The notes under the pieces were generated by a model. The model was not told the DNA's origin and made no database searches. It saw only the letters and a program-made list of their open reading frames with translations. A stretch of 64,000 nt of DNA from CAMCTV01 sp964420985. GTDB lineage: Bacteria; Bacteroidota; Bacteroidia; Flavobacteriales_D; Sanyastnellaceae. The position numbers and the translations under genes are program-made. Positions 52,426 through 61,083 of the stretch are shown here, piece by piece. The DNA lies in the NCBI GenBank assembly GCA_964420985.1, contig CAYQUT010000008.1:1-64000 (forward strand). Direction: 5' to 3'. Position 1 is the first letter of the stretch, and each line of letters begins with the position of its first letter.

Positions 52426-54468
52426 ATGAGAACATTAGAGCATTACATATTGGGACAATGGGAAAAAGGAGCCGGCAACACGCAAGTATTGACCGATGCA
52501 ACCAATAACGAACCCATCTTTGAAATCAGCACCACCGATGTGGATTACGCTGCGGTTTTCAATTATGCTCGCACGGTAGGTGGCCCCGCATTGCGAAAAA
52601 TGACTTTTCATGAGCGCGGCAACATGCTCAAAGCGTTGGCCTTTTTCCTCATGGAACGAAAGAATGTTTATTACGAATGGTCCTATAAAACAGGCGCTAC
52701 CAAGGTGGATAGCTGGATTGACATTGAAGGGGGTATTGGCAATCTCTTTGCCTATGCCAGTTTGCGCAGACAATTCCCCAACGAAAGATATTATGTAGAT
52801 GGCGAGATGGCCAAGTTGTCCAAGAATGGGACATTTGGTGGACACCACATCATGGTGCCCAAAGAGGGCGTGGCCTTTCACATCAACGCTTTCAACTTTC
52901 CGGTTTGGGGAATGTTGGAGAAAATTGCGGTTAACCTCTTGGCTGGTGTTCCCGCAGTGGTTAAGCCAGCTAGTATATCTTCTTACTTGGCTGAAGTTGT
53001 AACAAAAGACATCATTGCTTCCAACATTCTACCGCAAGGAGCATTGCAATTGATCATGGGCAGCGCGCATTCCGCATTGGATCATGTCACCTTGCAAGAT
53101 GTTGTGACTTTCACAGGTTCTGCGCATACTGGAAAAAAATTAAAAGCCCATCCAAGAATCATAGCAGAGTCGGTTCCATTCAATATGGAGGCTGACTCAC
53201 TGAATTCTGCGATTTTAGGTTTGGACGCGGCACCAGGAACGCCAGAGTTTGATTTGTTCATCAAAGAAGTGCGCAAGGAAATGACCGTGAAATGCGGACA
53301 GAAATGTACCGCGGTTCGAAGAATCATCGTTCCCGATAAATATGTTGAAGACGTGCAGATTGCTTTGGGCAAGGCGCTTTCTCAAACAGCTATCGGCAAT
53401 CCGCTCAATGAAAAAGTACGCATGGGCTGTTTGGCTTCTCAATCGCAACGCGAGGATGTTTTGGCCAAATTGGAGATTTTGAAAAAAGAATCTGAGATGG
53501 TGATTGGTGGGCAACAGCCAGAAATCATTGACGGTGATTTCAACAAAGGTGCTTTTATTTCGCCCGTTGTCTTCTTGAACAACCAACCCTTTGCGAATTT
53601 GAGTTCACATGAGGTGGAAGCTTTTGGACCTGTCGCTACCCTATTGCCCTATAGCACAACAGAAGAAGCCATTGCTATCAGTAAATTGGGCAAAGGATCG
53701 CTGGTTTCTAGTATCACCACATTTGACGATCATGAGGCCAAAGATTTTGTGATTGGAGCTGCGTCTCATCACGGAAGAATATTGGTCCTCAACCGAGAAT
53801 CTGCAGTGGAAAGCACGGGACATGGATCTCCTATGCCGTTATTGGTGCATGGTGGTCCGGGGCGTGCAGGAGGGGGAGAAGAGATGGGTGGAAAACGAGG
53901 CGTTTTGCATTACATGCAACGTACTGCGATTCAGGGCACTCCCACTACCCTATCCCACCTGACCAATGTCTATCAATACGGAGGACAGCAGCGAGAGGCC
54001 AATCCGCATTTGTTCCGACAACACTTTGAGGATTTGGTCATCGGCGATACAGTGTTCACCCACAAGCATACCGTTAGTGATGCGGATATTGTCAACTTTG
54101 CCAACGTCAGCGGGGATAATTTTTATGCTCACATGGATGCCACCAGCTTGGAAGGAACCATTTTCGAAAAACGGGTTGCACACGGTTATTTCATTTTATC
54201 AAAAGCCGCGGGACTTTTTGTTGATCCCAAAAAAGGTCCGGTGCTGTTGAACTATGGATTAGAGGATTGCAGGTTTACCAAACCTGTTTATCCAGGGATG
54301 ACCATTGGTGTGAAATTCACCGTCAAAGAAAAAGTGGATCAAGAAAAAAGAAACGAGGAAGACATTGCCAAGGGGATTGTGAAGTTCTTGGTGGATGTGT
54401 ATGATGAGACAGGAGAAACAGTGGCATTGGCCACCATCTTGACCATGGTTAAAAAGAGAAACGGTTGA
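52426..54468 (+). CDS. paaZ: PaaZ-like bifunctional aldehyde dehydrogenase / enoyl-CoA hydratase
   Basis: The 680-residue protein has an N-terminal aldehyde dehydrogenase domain (FTGSAHTGKKL, catalytic Cys in CGQKCTAVRR) and a C-terminal MaoC-like hydratase domain (NVSGDNFYAHMD with its Asp-His dyad, and RVAHGYFILSKAAGL). In phenylacetate degradation PaaZ opens the oxepin-CoA ring and oxidises the resulting aldehyde. No other paa genes are in the window, so the pathway may be encoded elsewhere. It diverges from purE and is followed by the S41 gene with a 4-base overlap. Confidence 0.93.
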   Translation: MRTLEHYILGQWEKGAGNTQVLTDATNNEPIFEISTTDVDYAAVFNYARTVGGPALRKMTFHERGNMLKALAFFLMERKNVYYEWSYKTGATKVDSWIDIEGGIGNLFAYASLRRQFPNERYYVDGEMAKLSKNGTFGGHHIMVPKEGVAFHINAFNFPVWGMLEKIAVNLLAGVPAVVKPASISSYLAEVVTKDIIASNILPQGALQLIMGSAHSALDHVTLQDVVTFTGSAHTGKKLKAHPRIIAESVPFNMEADSLNSAILGLDAAPGTPEFDLFIKEVRKEMTVKCGQKCTAVRRIIVPDKYVEDVQIALGKALSQTAIGNPLNEKVRMGCLASQSQREDVLAKLEILKKESEMVIGGQQPEIIDGDFNKGAFISPVVFLNNQPFANLSSHEVEAFGPVATLLPYSTTEEAIAISKLGKGSLVSSITTFDDHEAKDFVIGAASHHGRILVLNRESAVESTGHGSPMPLLVHGGPGRAGGGEEMGGKRGVLHYMQRTAIQGTPTTLSHLTNVYQYGGQQREANPHLFRQHFEDLVIGDTVFTHKHTVSDADIVNFANVSGDNFYAHMDATSLEGTIFEKRVAHGYFILSKAAGLFVDPKKGPVLLNYGLEDCRFTKPVYPGMTIGVKFTVKEKVDQEKRNEEDIAKGIVKFLVDVYDETGETVALATILTMVKKRNG

Positions 54469-55901
54469 TTCAACAACTCAGATATATTTTCATGGGGGTA
54501 GGATTTTTCCTACCCTTTTGTATTTGCGGACAACCCAATGAGTCAAGATTGACAAAGGAACAGATGAAGCAAGATCTGGATACACTCTTGCAACTTCTCG
54601 AAACATCCCACCCCTACTCAATGGGCTATTCAGAACCAATAGAATGGAGTAATGCCGTGCAGAGAGCCTATGACTCGAGTGCGGTACGCGCAAGAAGTAC
54701 CTTCGAGTTTTCATTGATTATTGGAAGACTTCTTCAAAACTTAAAAGACAGTCACACCCAGGTCAGCATCAATGGTCTTTGGAGCCAACACCTTAATAAA
54801 GGATATCGATTTATCCCTATAAAATTGAGCGGGAACTTTGTTAGCAAAGATTTGAACCAAAAGATACCCCTTGGATCAGAGTTGATATCCATAGCAAGCA
54901 TAACACTAGAAAAAATATTAGAAGAGACAGCTCCACTGCTCCTTATGGAGCACGACAGTTTTGACGGAATTCAACGCCAACAAGATGAGTTATTTCCTGT
55001 ATACAGCGCACTTTTACTCTTACAAAAACAAGAAAGAGTTGACATACAGTACAAAGACACGGAAGGAGTGATTCATGAAGTGAACGTCCCAACATGGGGA
55101 AAAAAGGAAAAAGATCAGTACCAAAAAAAGAATGTTGAATTGTATAGTGATCTTCCTAAAATTGAATTCTACCATGATACAGCCTACATCGGCATATCAA
55201 CGTTTGCTCCAAAAAAAATGGCCAAACAAAACAGAATCATCCGACGATTCTTCAGGTCATGCCAACGAAAAAAAATAAATCATCTCGTTGTTGATTTGAG
55301 GGACAATACAGGAGGCAAAAGTACCGAGGTAGAATACCTCATGTCCTTTCTACTCGAGGAAGGATACAATGCCCCGCATAATATCATCGCAAAAAGAAGT
55401 GGGCTATCCGACAGCAGAGTAAAACCTTTGAAAAATAAATTCATTCGGGGTTTTCTGAGATTTACCATGAGAAGGAATGAGGATATACAACGATACATTG
55501 AGCTGATGTCACTTCCAGAAGGCGAAACAGATACGCTGTATTTCAAGAAAAAAATCCAGCAAAAAAAATGGATATTTCAAGGGGAGAAAAACCTCTGGGT
55601 CAATGGACTTTCCGCGTCCGCATCTGTAGACTTTACGCAAGCATGGAAAAAAAATCAATTGGGAACAATTTGGGGGCAATGCATCATGGGCAATCGATTG
55701 GGAACATTTGGCAATGCAGCAACAACATCGTTGCCCCAATCAAAAATAAATGTTTCCATTGCTACCATCCGATACAATTACAGTCAAGAATTTGAATTTT
55801 ATTCCCCGAATCTTTGTCCAGAAATAAGGGTTGAAAATTCATTTGAAAATATTGTAAATGGAACAGATGCATATTGGAGTGCATATAGAAAAAAGATTTA
55901 A
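54465..55901 (+). CDS. S41-family (tail-specific) peptidase, exported
   Basis: The 478-residue product starts at TTG 54465, overlapping the PaaZ stop by four bases. A later ATG at 54492 is an alternative, and both leave a signal peptide ending near CICGQ. S41 elements are visible: LVVDLRDNTGGKSTEVEYL and the nucleophile region WVNGLSASASVDF, followed by NRLGTFGNAAT. The family cleaves C-terminal tails of periplasmic proteins. The protein is longer than minimal S41 and lacks a clear PDZ domain, so the specificity is uncertain. Confidence 0.8.
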   Translation: MIQQLRYIFMGVGFFLPFCICGQPNESRLTKEQMKQDLDTLLQLLETSHPYSMGYSEPIEWSNAVQRAYDSSAVRARSTFEFSLIIGRLLQNLKDSHTQVSINGLWSQHLNKGYRFIPIKLSGNFVSKDLNQKIPLGSELISIASITLEKILEETAPLLLMEHDSFDGIQRQQDELFPVYSALLLLQKQERVDIQYKDTEGVIHEVNVPTWGKKEKDQYQKKNVELYSDLPKIEFYHDTAYIGISTFAPKKMAKQNRIIRRFFRSCQRKKINHLVVDLRDNTGGKSTEVEYLMSFLLEEGYNAPHNIIAKRSGLSDSRVKPLKNKFIRGFLRFTMRRNEDIQRYIELMSLPEGETDTLYFKKKIQQKKWIFQGEKNLWVNGLSASASVDFTQAWKKNQLGTIWGQCIMGNRLGTFGNAATTSLPQSKINVSIATIRYNYSQEFEFYSPNLCPEIRVENSFENIVNGTDAYWSAYRKKI

Positions 55902-55913
55902 CTTGCGGTCGCT

Positions 55914-56762
55914 ATGCAAAAATTAGTAATTATAATCAGCCTGCTGTTTTCGGGGCTAACCATTCACGGACAAAAAGCAACCATATCAGGACCCATTCTG
56001 CCTAAAGGAACGACAATAAGCACTTTGGGAACAGAACAAATTCACTTGATACTTTCTGGTTGGAAAGCAGACACTTTAATTCTAAAGAATTATAAATGGG
56101 ATATCACTAAAATTGACTCCCTTAGGCAACTCACCAATTTGGCAAAAGATCCTTTGGTTATTAAAAAAGTTTATAAAGATCTCATTGCATTTTACACTTT
56201 TCACAAAAAGAGTGAAGAGGTCTCCCAACTAAAGGCTGAAATCCAGAAAATGGAATTGAACGATTTGAAAAGCCAAAATGAATTGCTCAAAAAAAATGAA
56301 GATTCACTTCGATCATTGAGTCTTGATCTTCAATCCAAATATTCATTCGGGCAAGAATTAATAGGCCAAATGGAAGGTGAACAAGAAATGTGGTTTTTTG
56401 TATCCATTGTTCTCGCCTGCCTTCTCATTTTGATTACGATTTTGTATTTCCTGAAGAAAGGAAAAACAGAAAAAGAAATTGTATACAAGGAAAAGAAAGT
56501 CATTGTTCATCAACCAGCAGAAGATCAAAGTGAGATGGTTCAAAAAATAGCTGATCTTGAAAAGTTGTATAAGACGAGTCTCCAGAGCATTCAAAAGCAA
56601 GATGCCGAAAAAATAGAACAGCAAAAAATTAACCACGAGGCGATTCAATTTTTAAAGGAGGCTCAGGCTGAACTAAAGAAGATTCAAGAAAACAAAACGA
56701 TGACAGCAGAAGACTTTATGCGCCTAAGCAATGCTGTTCAACGCGCGATAACCAAATTGTAG
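55914..56762 (+). CDS. Exported coiled-coil membrane protein of unknown function
   Basis: The 282-residue protein has an N-terminal signal (ending near IHGQ), a soluble region, a coiled coil (about 105-150), one membrane helix (about 160-182, FVSIVLACLLILITILYFL) and a second coiled coil in the C-terminal part. It begins 12 bases after the S41 gene and 2 bases before the aminotransferase gene, so it is within the same operon. I do not recognise a family. Confidence 0.7.
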   Translation: MQKLVIIISLLFSGLTIHGQKATISGPILPKGTTISTLGTEQIHLILSGWKADTLILKNYKWDITKIDSLRQLTNLAKDPLVIKKVYKDLIAFYTFHKKSEEVSQLKAEIQKMELNDLKSQNELLKKNEDSLRSLSLDLQSKYSFGQELIGQMEGEQEMWFFVSIVLACLLILITILYFLKKGKTEKEIVYKEKKVIVHQPAEDQSEMVQKIADLEKLYKTSLQSIQKQDAEKIEQQKINHEAIQFLKEAQAELKKIQENKTMTAEDFMRLSNAVQRAITKL

Positions 56763-56764
56763 TC

Positions 56765-57889
56765 ATGGAAGGAATTCAAATGGTTGATCTTAAGGGTCAA
56801 TATGAAAAAATAAAAGTTGAGATAGACAACGCTATCCAAGAGGTTATCGAGCAAACTGCTTTCATCAATGGTCCACAAGTAAAAAAATTGGCGAGTGAAC
56901 TTTCCGCGCACCTTCAAGTGAAACACGTGATACCCTGCGCCAATGGAACAGACGCCCTACAAATAGCCATGATGGCGTTGGATTTGCAACCAGGTGATGA
57001 AGTGATAACCACATCATATACCTACATTGCAACCTGCGAGGTGATTGCATTATTGAGACTTACACCTGTTTTTGTTGAAATCAATGCTGATACATTCACC
57101 ATCGATCCAGCGGCAATCGAAAAAGCCATTACACCAAGAACAAAAGCCATCGTTCCGGTTCATCTGTATGGCCAGTGTGCGGATATGGAGGCCATTTTAG
57201 AAATTGGTAAAAAACACAACTTGGCCATTATTGAAGATACCGCTCAGGCGATTGGAGCCACTTTTACGTTTTCTGATGGGAGCACTGCCAAAGCGGGCTG
57301 CATGGGCACCATTGGAACAACCAGTTTTTTCCCTTCCAAAAATCTGGGATGCTATGGAGACGGTGGCGCCATTTTCACCAATGATGACGCTCTTGCTGAG
57401 AAAATCTATATGGTCGCCAACCACGGACAAAAGACCAAATACTACCATGACATCGTTGGCGTAAATTCAAGATTAGATACCATACAAGCGGCCATCTTGT
57501 TGTGCAAGCTACCTCACTTGGAAAGCTACAGCAACGCCAGGCGTGCAGTGGCTGATGCTTATGACAACGCCTTTGCCAACCATCCCAATATCAAAACCCC
57601 AGTTAGGAATCCCAAAAGCACTCACGTTTTTCATCAATACACCCTGACACTTTGCGGGGTGAACCGTGACGCCTTTCAAGACTATTTAAAAAACAAAGGG
57701 ATTCCTACAATGATTTATTATCCCCTTCCTGCTCACAAACAAAAGGGGTATGCATCAGCACAATTTCAACAAGGCTCATTGAGACAAACGGAAATACTCT
57801 GCGAGAACGTTATTTCACTCCCCATTCATACAGAGATGACCCCTGAGATACAGTACTACATCATTGAAAGCGTTCTCGGATTTTTCTGA
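56765..57889 (+). CDS. DegT/DnrJ/EryC1/StrS-type sugar aminotransferase
   Basis: The 374-residue PLP enzyme shows the DegT pattern: CANGTDALQIAMMAL (cofactor phosphate region), DEVITTSYTYIAT, VPVHLYGQCADMEAI, EDTAQAIGA and SFFPSKNLGCYGDGG, where the lysine binds PLP. It ends with the family segment MIYYPLPAHKQKGY. Such enzymes make amino sugars for lipopolysaccharide or surface glycans. Its sugar nucleotide substrate cannot be deduced. A terminator hairpin follows. Confidence 0.92.
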   Translation: MEGIQMVDLKGQYEKIKVEIDNAIQEVIEQTAFINGPQVKKLASELSAHLQVKHVIPCANGTDALQIAMMALDLQPGDEVITTSYTYIATCEVIALLRLTPVFVEINADTFTIDPAAIEKAITPRTKAIVPVHLYGQCADMEAILEIGKKHNLAIIEDTAQAIGATFTFSDGSTAKAGCMGTIGTTSFFPSKNLGCYGDGGAIFTNDDALAEKIYMVANHGQKTKYYHDIVGVNSRLDTIQAAILLCKLPHLESYSNARRAVADAYDNAFANHPNIKTPVRNPKSTHVFHQYTLTLCGVNRDAFQDYLKNKGIPTMIYYPLPAHKQKGYASAQFQQGSLRQTEILCENVISLPIHTEMTPEIQYYIIESVLGFF

Positions 57890-57911
57890 GATCTATTTAA
57901 TTAACGTAAAT

Positions 57912-57942
57912 GGCTGCTTCTTAGCAGCCTTTTCATTTTTTT
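57912..57942 (+). terminator. Terminator of the PaaZ-S41-aminotransferase operon
   Basis: GGCTGCT, loop TCTT, AGCAGCC form a 7-bp stem followed by TTTTCATTTTTTT, 22 bases after the aminotransferase stop. Confidence 0.85.
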
Positions 57943-57952
57943 CTCACACCTC

Positions 57953-57983
57953 TTGGTGTACAAATAACACTTTCTTATATTTG
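57953..57983 (+). promoter_or_regulatory. Promoter of the GH13-SusC genes
   Basis: TTG (57953-57955), a 20-base spacer and TATATTTG (57976-57983) form a close consensus. The start of the amylase gene is 31 bases downstream. Confidence 0.8.
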
Positions 57984-58014
57984 TTCACTAACCTAAACAA
58001 AAACTAACTTGCCA

Positions 58015-61000
58015 ATGAAACGGATTGCTCTTGCTTTCCTTGCGTTTTTGGGATCTATTCTCCTGAACGCTCAAATTTTGACAACCAGTCCTGCGTTTCC
58101 CACGCAAACCGATCAAATCACTATATACTATAATACAACAACCGGCAATGCCGCATTGACCGGCTTTACCCCTGTTTATGCGCACACCGGTTGCATCACG
58201 AGCAATAGTGCGGGCCCAAATGATTGGCAACATGTTGTGGGCAATTGGGGTGTAGCAGATCCAACCGTTGTCATGACGCCTCTCGGCAACAACCTCCACC
58301 AAATTGTTATCACACCCCAGACCTTTTACAATCTAAATGTGGGTGAAACCATAAGCCAACTCAAGTTTGTTTTCAGAAACCAAAGCGGCAGTACTGTCGG
58401 AAGAAATGCCGACGGCTCCGATATCTCTTTGGACATTTACCAAGGTGGCTACAATGCCACACTTCAATTGCCCAGTGCAGCGTCATCGATCATTCAACCC
58501 AACTCCAACAATACCATCACAGGAGTGGCTTCAGAAGCTTCAAACCTTTCTATTGCTATCAATGGAAATGTTGTGAATAATCTCAGTAATGCGACATCGA
58601 TAACTTACAATTTCAGCAGTGCAACTCCTGGTGAATACGAAGTTATTTTCACGGCCAATAACGGCTCTTCATCCATTGCAGACACTTGCTATTTTCTGAT
58701 TTTACCCAACGTGAACATTGCCGCAAGTCCAGCCGGTGTGACAGATGGTATCAATTACATCAATGCCAACACTGTTATACTGCAATTGTTTGCCCCGAAT
58801 AAAGATTACGTTTTTGTAGTGGGTGATTTTAATAATTGGAATTTGGATTTGGATTATTATATGAATCGCACCCCAGACGGTCAGCGCTATTGGATTCAAA
58901 TTGGTGGATTAGAGCCCAACGTAGAATACGGATTTCAGTACCACATTGATGCTGAAGGATTGAGAGTAGCGGATGTTTACGCAGACAAAATTTTGGATCA
59001 ATGGAATGATCCATGGATTCCGTCCAACATCTATCCCAACATCAAACCCTATCCCTACGGACTGACCACCGAACCCGTCTCCGTTCTTGAAACCAACCAA
59101 ACTCCATTTTCATGGACTGACCAAGCTTATATCAAACCCGCAAAAGAGAAATTGGTCATCTACGAATTGCTGATGCGTGATTTCATGGCTGATGAAAGTT
59201 ATCAAAACATGTTGGATACGTTGGACTATTTAGAAAGTTTAGGCATTACTGCGGTTCAATTCATGCCCATCAATGAATTTGAAGGAAACAACAGTTGGGG
59301 TTACAACCCATCATTCTATTTCGCTCCAGACAAAGCATACGGAACTGAAGAACACTTAAAAGCATTTGTCAACGAAGCCCACAACAGAGGAATTGCCGTA
59401 ATCATGGATATTGCGCTCAATCATAGCTTTGGTCAAAACCCAATGGTGCGCATGTACTTCAATCCAGATGCAGGAGATAATGGTCAACCCACTGCTGAAA
59501 ACCCTTGGTTCAATCAAACCACCATGCACGATTTCAATGTAGGTTATGATTTCAACCATGAAAGCACCCACACACGCAATTTTTCGAAAAGGGTGATGGG
59601 TTATTGGATGAGTGAATACCATATCGATGGTTATCGTTTTGACTTGTCCAAAGGATTTACCCAAAATTATACTTTGGGCAATATTGCCGCCTGGGGAGCT
59701 TATGACCAAAGCCGCATCAATATTTGGTCGGATTATTACAATCACATGCAATCTGTGGCTCCCGGTTCTTATGCCATCTTAGAGCATTTTGCAGACAACA
59801 GTGAGGAAATTGCATTGAGCAATATTGGATTCATGCTTTGGGGAAATATCAACCACAATTACAGCGAGGCAAGCATGGGTTACACAGGAGATATCAATTG
59901 GGCATCCTATCAGGCAAGAGGATGGAGTCAACCCCGTTTGGTATCCTATGCTGAGAGTCATGATGAAGAACGATTGACCTACAAAAACATCAATTTTGGA
60001 AATTCAAACGGAGGTTATGATATTCAGGATTTGAACACCGCGTTGAAAAGACAGGAATTAACCCATTGTCTTTTGATTCCAATCCCTGGCCCAAAAATGA
60101 TCTGGCAATTCGGTGAACTGGGGTACGATTACTCCATCAACTACTGTGAAAACGGAACCATCAACACCAATTGTCGCACTTCGCCAAAGCCCATCCATTG
60201 GGAATATTATGATGACCCAAACCGTCTTCATTTGTACAAAGTAACGGCTGCGCTTAACCATTTGAAAAAGAACTACCAAACCTTTAGTACCAACACCTAT
60301 ACTTTGGACGGATCAGGAAAAGGCAAACGTTTGATTTTAGATGGATCAAGCATGGATGCCGTGGTGGTTGGAAATTTTGATGTCATCAACATCAATATGA
60401 TTCCTGGTTTTACGCACACCGGAACCTGGTATGACTACTTTACAGGAGAAACCATCAACGTGACCAACACAGCGGCTACATTCAATTTCGCACCTGGTGA
60501 ATACCACGTTTATACTGATCAATCACTCCCCCTACCCGATTTGATTTCTTGTTCTACTTACAACGAACCTTGTGATGACGGTGATGCCAATACCGTGGAC
60601 GATGTCATCAACGAAGTTTGTGTTTGTGAAGGAACAGCTGTCATTGCAGGATGCATGGATGCCAGTGCTTGCAATTACAATGCGCAAGCTGTGGTAGACA
60701 ACAATTCTTGTGCTTTCCCCGGTGATGCTTGTGATGATGGCAACGCCAACACCACCAACGATGTGTACAGCAACGACTGCACATGTGCAGGAACCGTTGG
60801 CATTGAGGAAAATATCTTCAAATCTTCTACCATATTCCCCAACCCAACTCAACAAGATTGGAATATCCAATTCGCGGCTTCCGTTCATATCCGTGGTATT
60901 GAATTATTTGACAACACTGGACGTCGCGTACTGGAAATGACCATCGATCAATCTATCGATAGAGTAACCATCAATAGTTCCAATCTATCAAAAGGCATTT

Positions 61001-61062
61001 ACACCTTGAGAATGACCAATCAGAATGGAATGTATTTTAATACAACCATCACCAAACTTTAG
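58015..61062 (+). CDS. Secreted GH13 alpha-amylase-type enzyme with T9SS sorting domain
   Basis: The 1015-residue product starts at the ATG at 58015 (a TTG 6 bases upstream is an alternative). It has a signal peptide, an N-terminal carbohydrate-binding-like region, a CBM48-like domain (VVGDFNNWNLD near residue 270) and a GH13 catalytic domain. Its four GH13 regions are visible: DIALNHSF, DGYRFDLSKG (nucleophile Asp), AILEHFADN (acid Glu) and SHDEERL. The end has Cys modules (CDDGDANT; CNYNAQAV) and a T9SS domain (IFPNPTQQDWNIQF). It should hydrolyse alpha-glucans at the cell surface. SusC follows 21 bases later. Confidence 0.93.
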   Translation: MKRIALAFLAFLGSILLNAQILTTSPAFPTQTDQITIYYNTTTGNAALTGFTPVYAHTGCITSNSAGPNDWQHVVGNWGVADPTVVMTPLGNNLHQIVITPQTFYNLNVGETISQLKFVFRNQSGSTVGRNADGSDISLDIYQGGYNATLQLPSAASSIIQPNSNNTITGVASEASNLSIAINGNVVNNLSNATSITYNFSSATPGEYEVIFTANNGSSSIADTCYFLILPNVNIAASPAGVTDGINYINANTVILQLFAPNKDYVFVVGDFNNWNLDLDYYMNRTPDGQRYWIQIGGLEPNVEYGFQYHIDAEGLRVADVYADKILDQWNDPWIPSNIYPNIKPYPYGLTTEPVSVLETNQTPFSWTDQAYIKPAKEKLVIYELLMRDFMADESYQNMLDTLDYLESLGITAVQFMPINEFEGNNSWGYNPSFYFAPDKAYGTEEHLKAFVNEAHNRGIAVIMDIALNHSFGQNPMVRMYFNPDAGDNGQPTAENPWFNQTTMHDFNVGYDFNHESTHTRNFSKRVMGYWMSEYHIDGYRFDLSKGFTQNYTLGNIAAWGAYDQSRINIWSDYYNHMQSVAPGSYAILEHFADNSEEIALSNIGFMLWGNINHNYSEASMGYTGDINWASYQARGWSQPRLVSYAESHDEERLTYKNINFGNSNGGYDIQDLNTALKRQELTHCLLIPIPGPKMIWQFGELGYDYSINYCENGTINTNCRTSPKPIHWEYYDDPNRLHLYKVTAALNHLKKNYQTFSTNTYTLDGSGKGKRLILDGSSMDAVVVGNFDVININMIPGFTHTGTWYDYFTGETINVTNTAATFNFAPGEYHVYTDQSLPLPDLISCSTYNEPCDDGDANTVDDVINEVCVCEGTAVIAGCMDASACNYNAQAVVDNNSCAFPGDACDDGNANTTNDVYSNDCTCAGTVGIEENIFKSSTIFPNPTQQDWNIQFAASVHIRGIELFDNTGRRVLEMTIDQSIDRVTINSSNLSKGIYTLRMTNQNGMYFNTTITKL

Positions 61063-61083
61063 AAACTAACCAAAACCTATATC

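Noticed and set aside
51881..52501. PurE with a 47-residue N-terminal extension
   Set aside because: The extension is not conserved, overlaps the divergent PaaZ gene, and the standard start MVGIIMGSKSD fits the family length.
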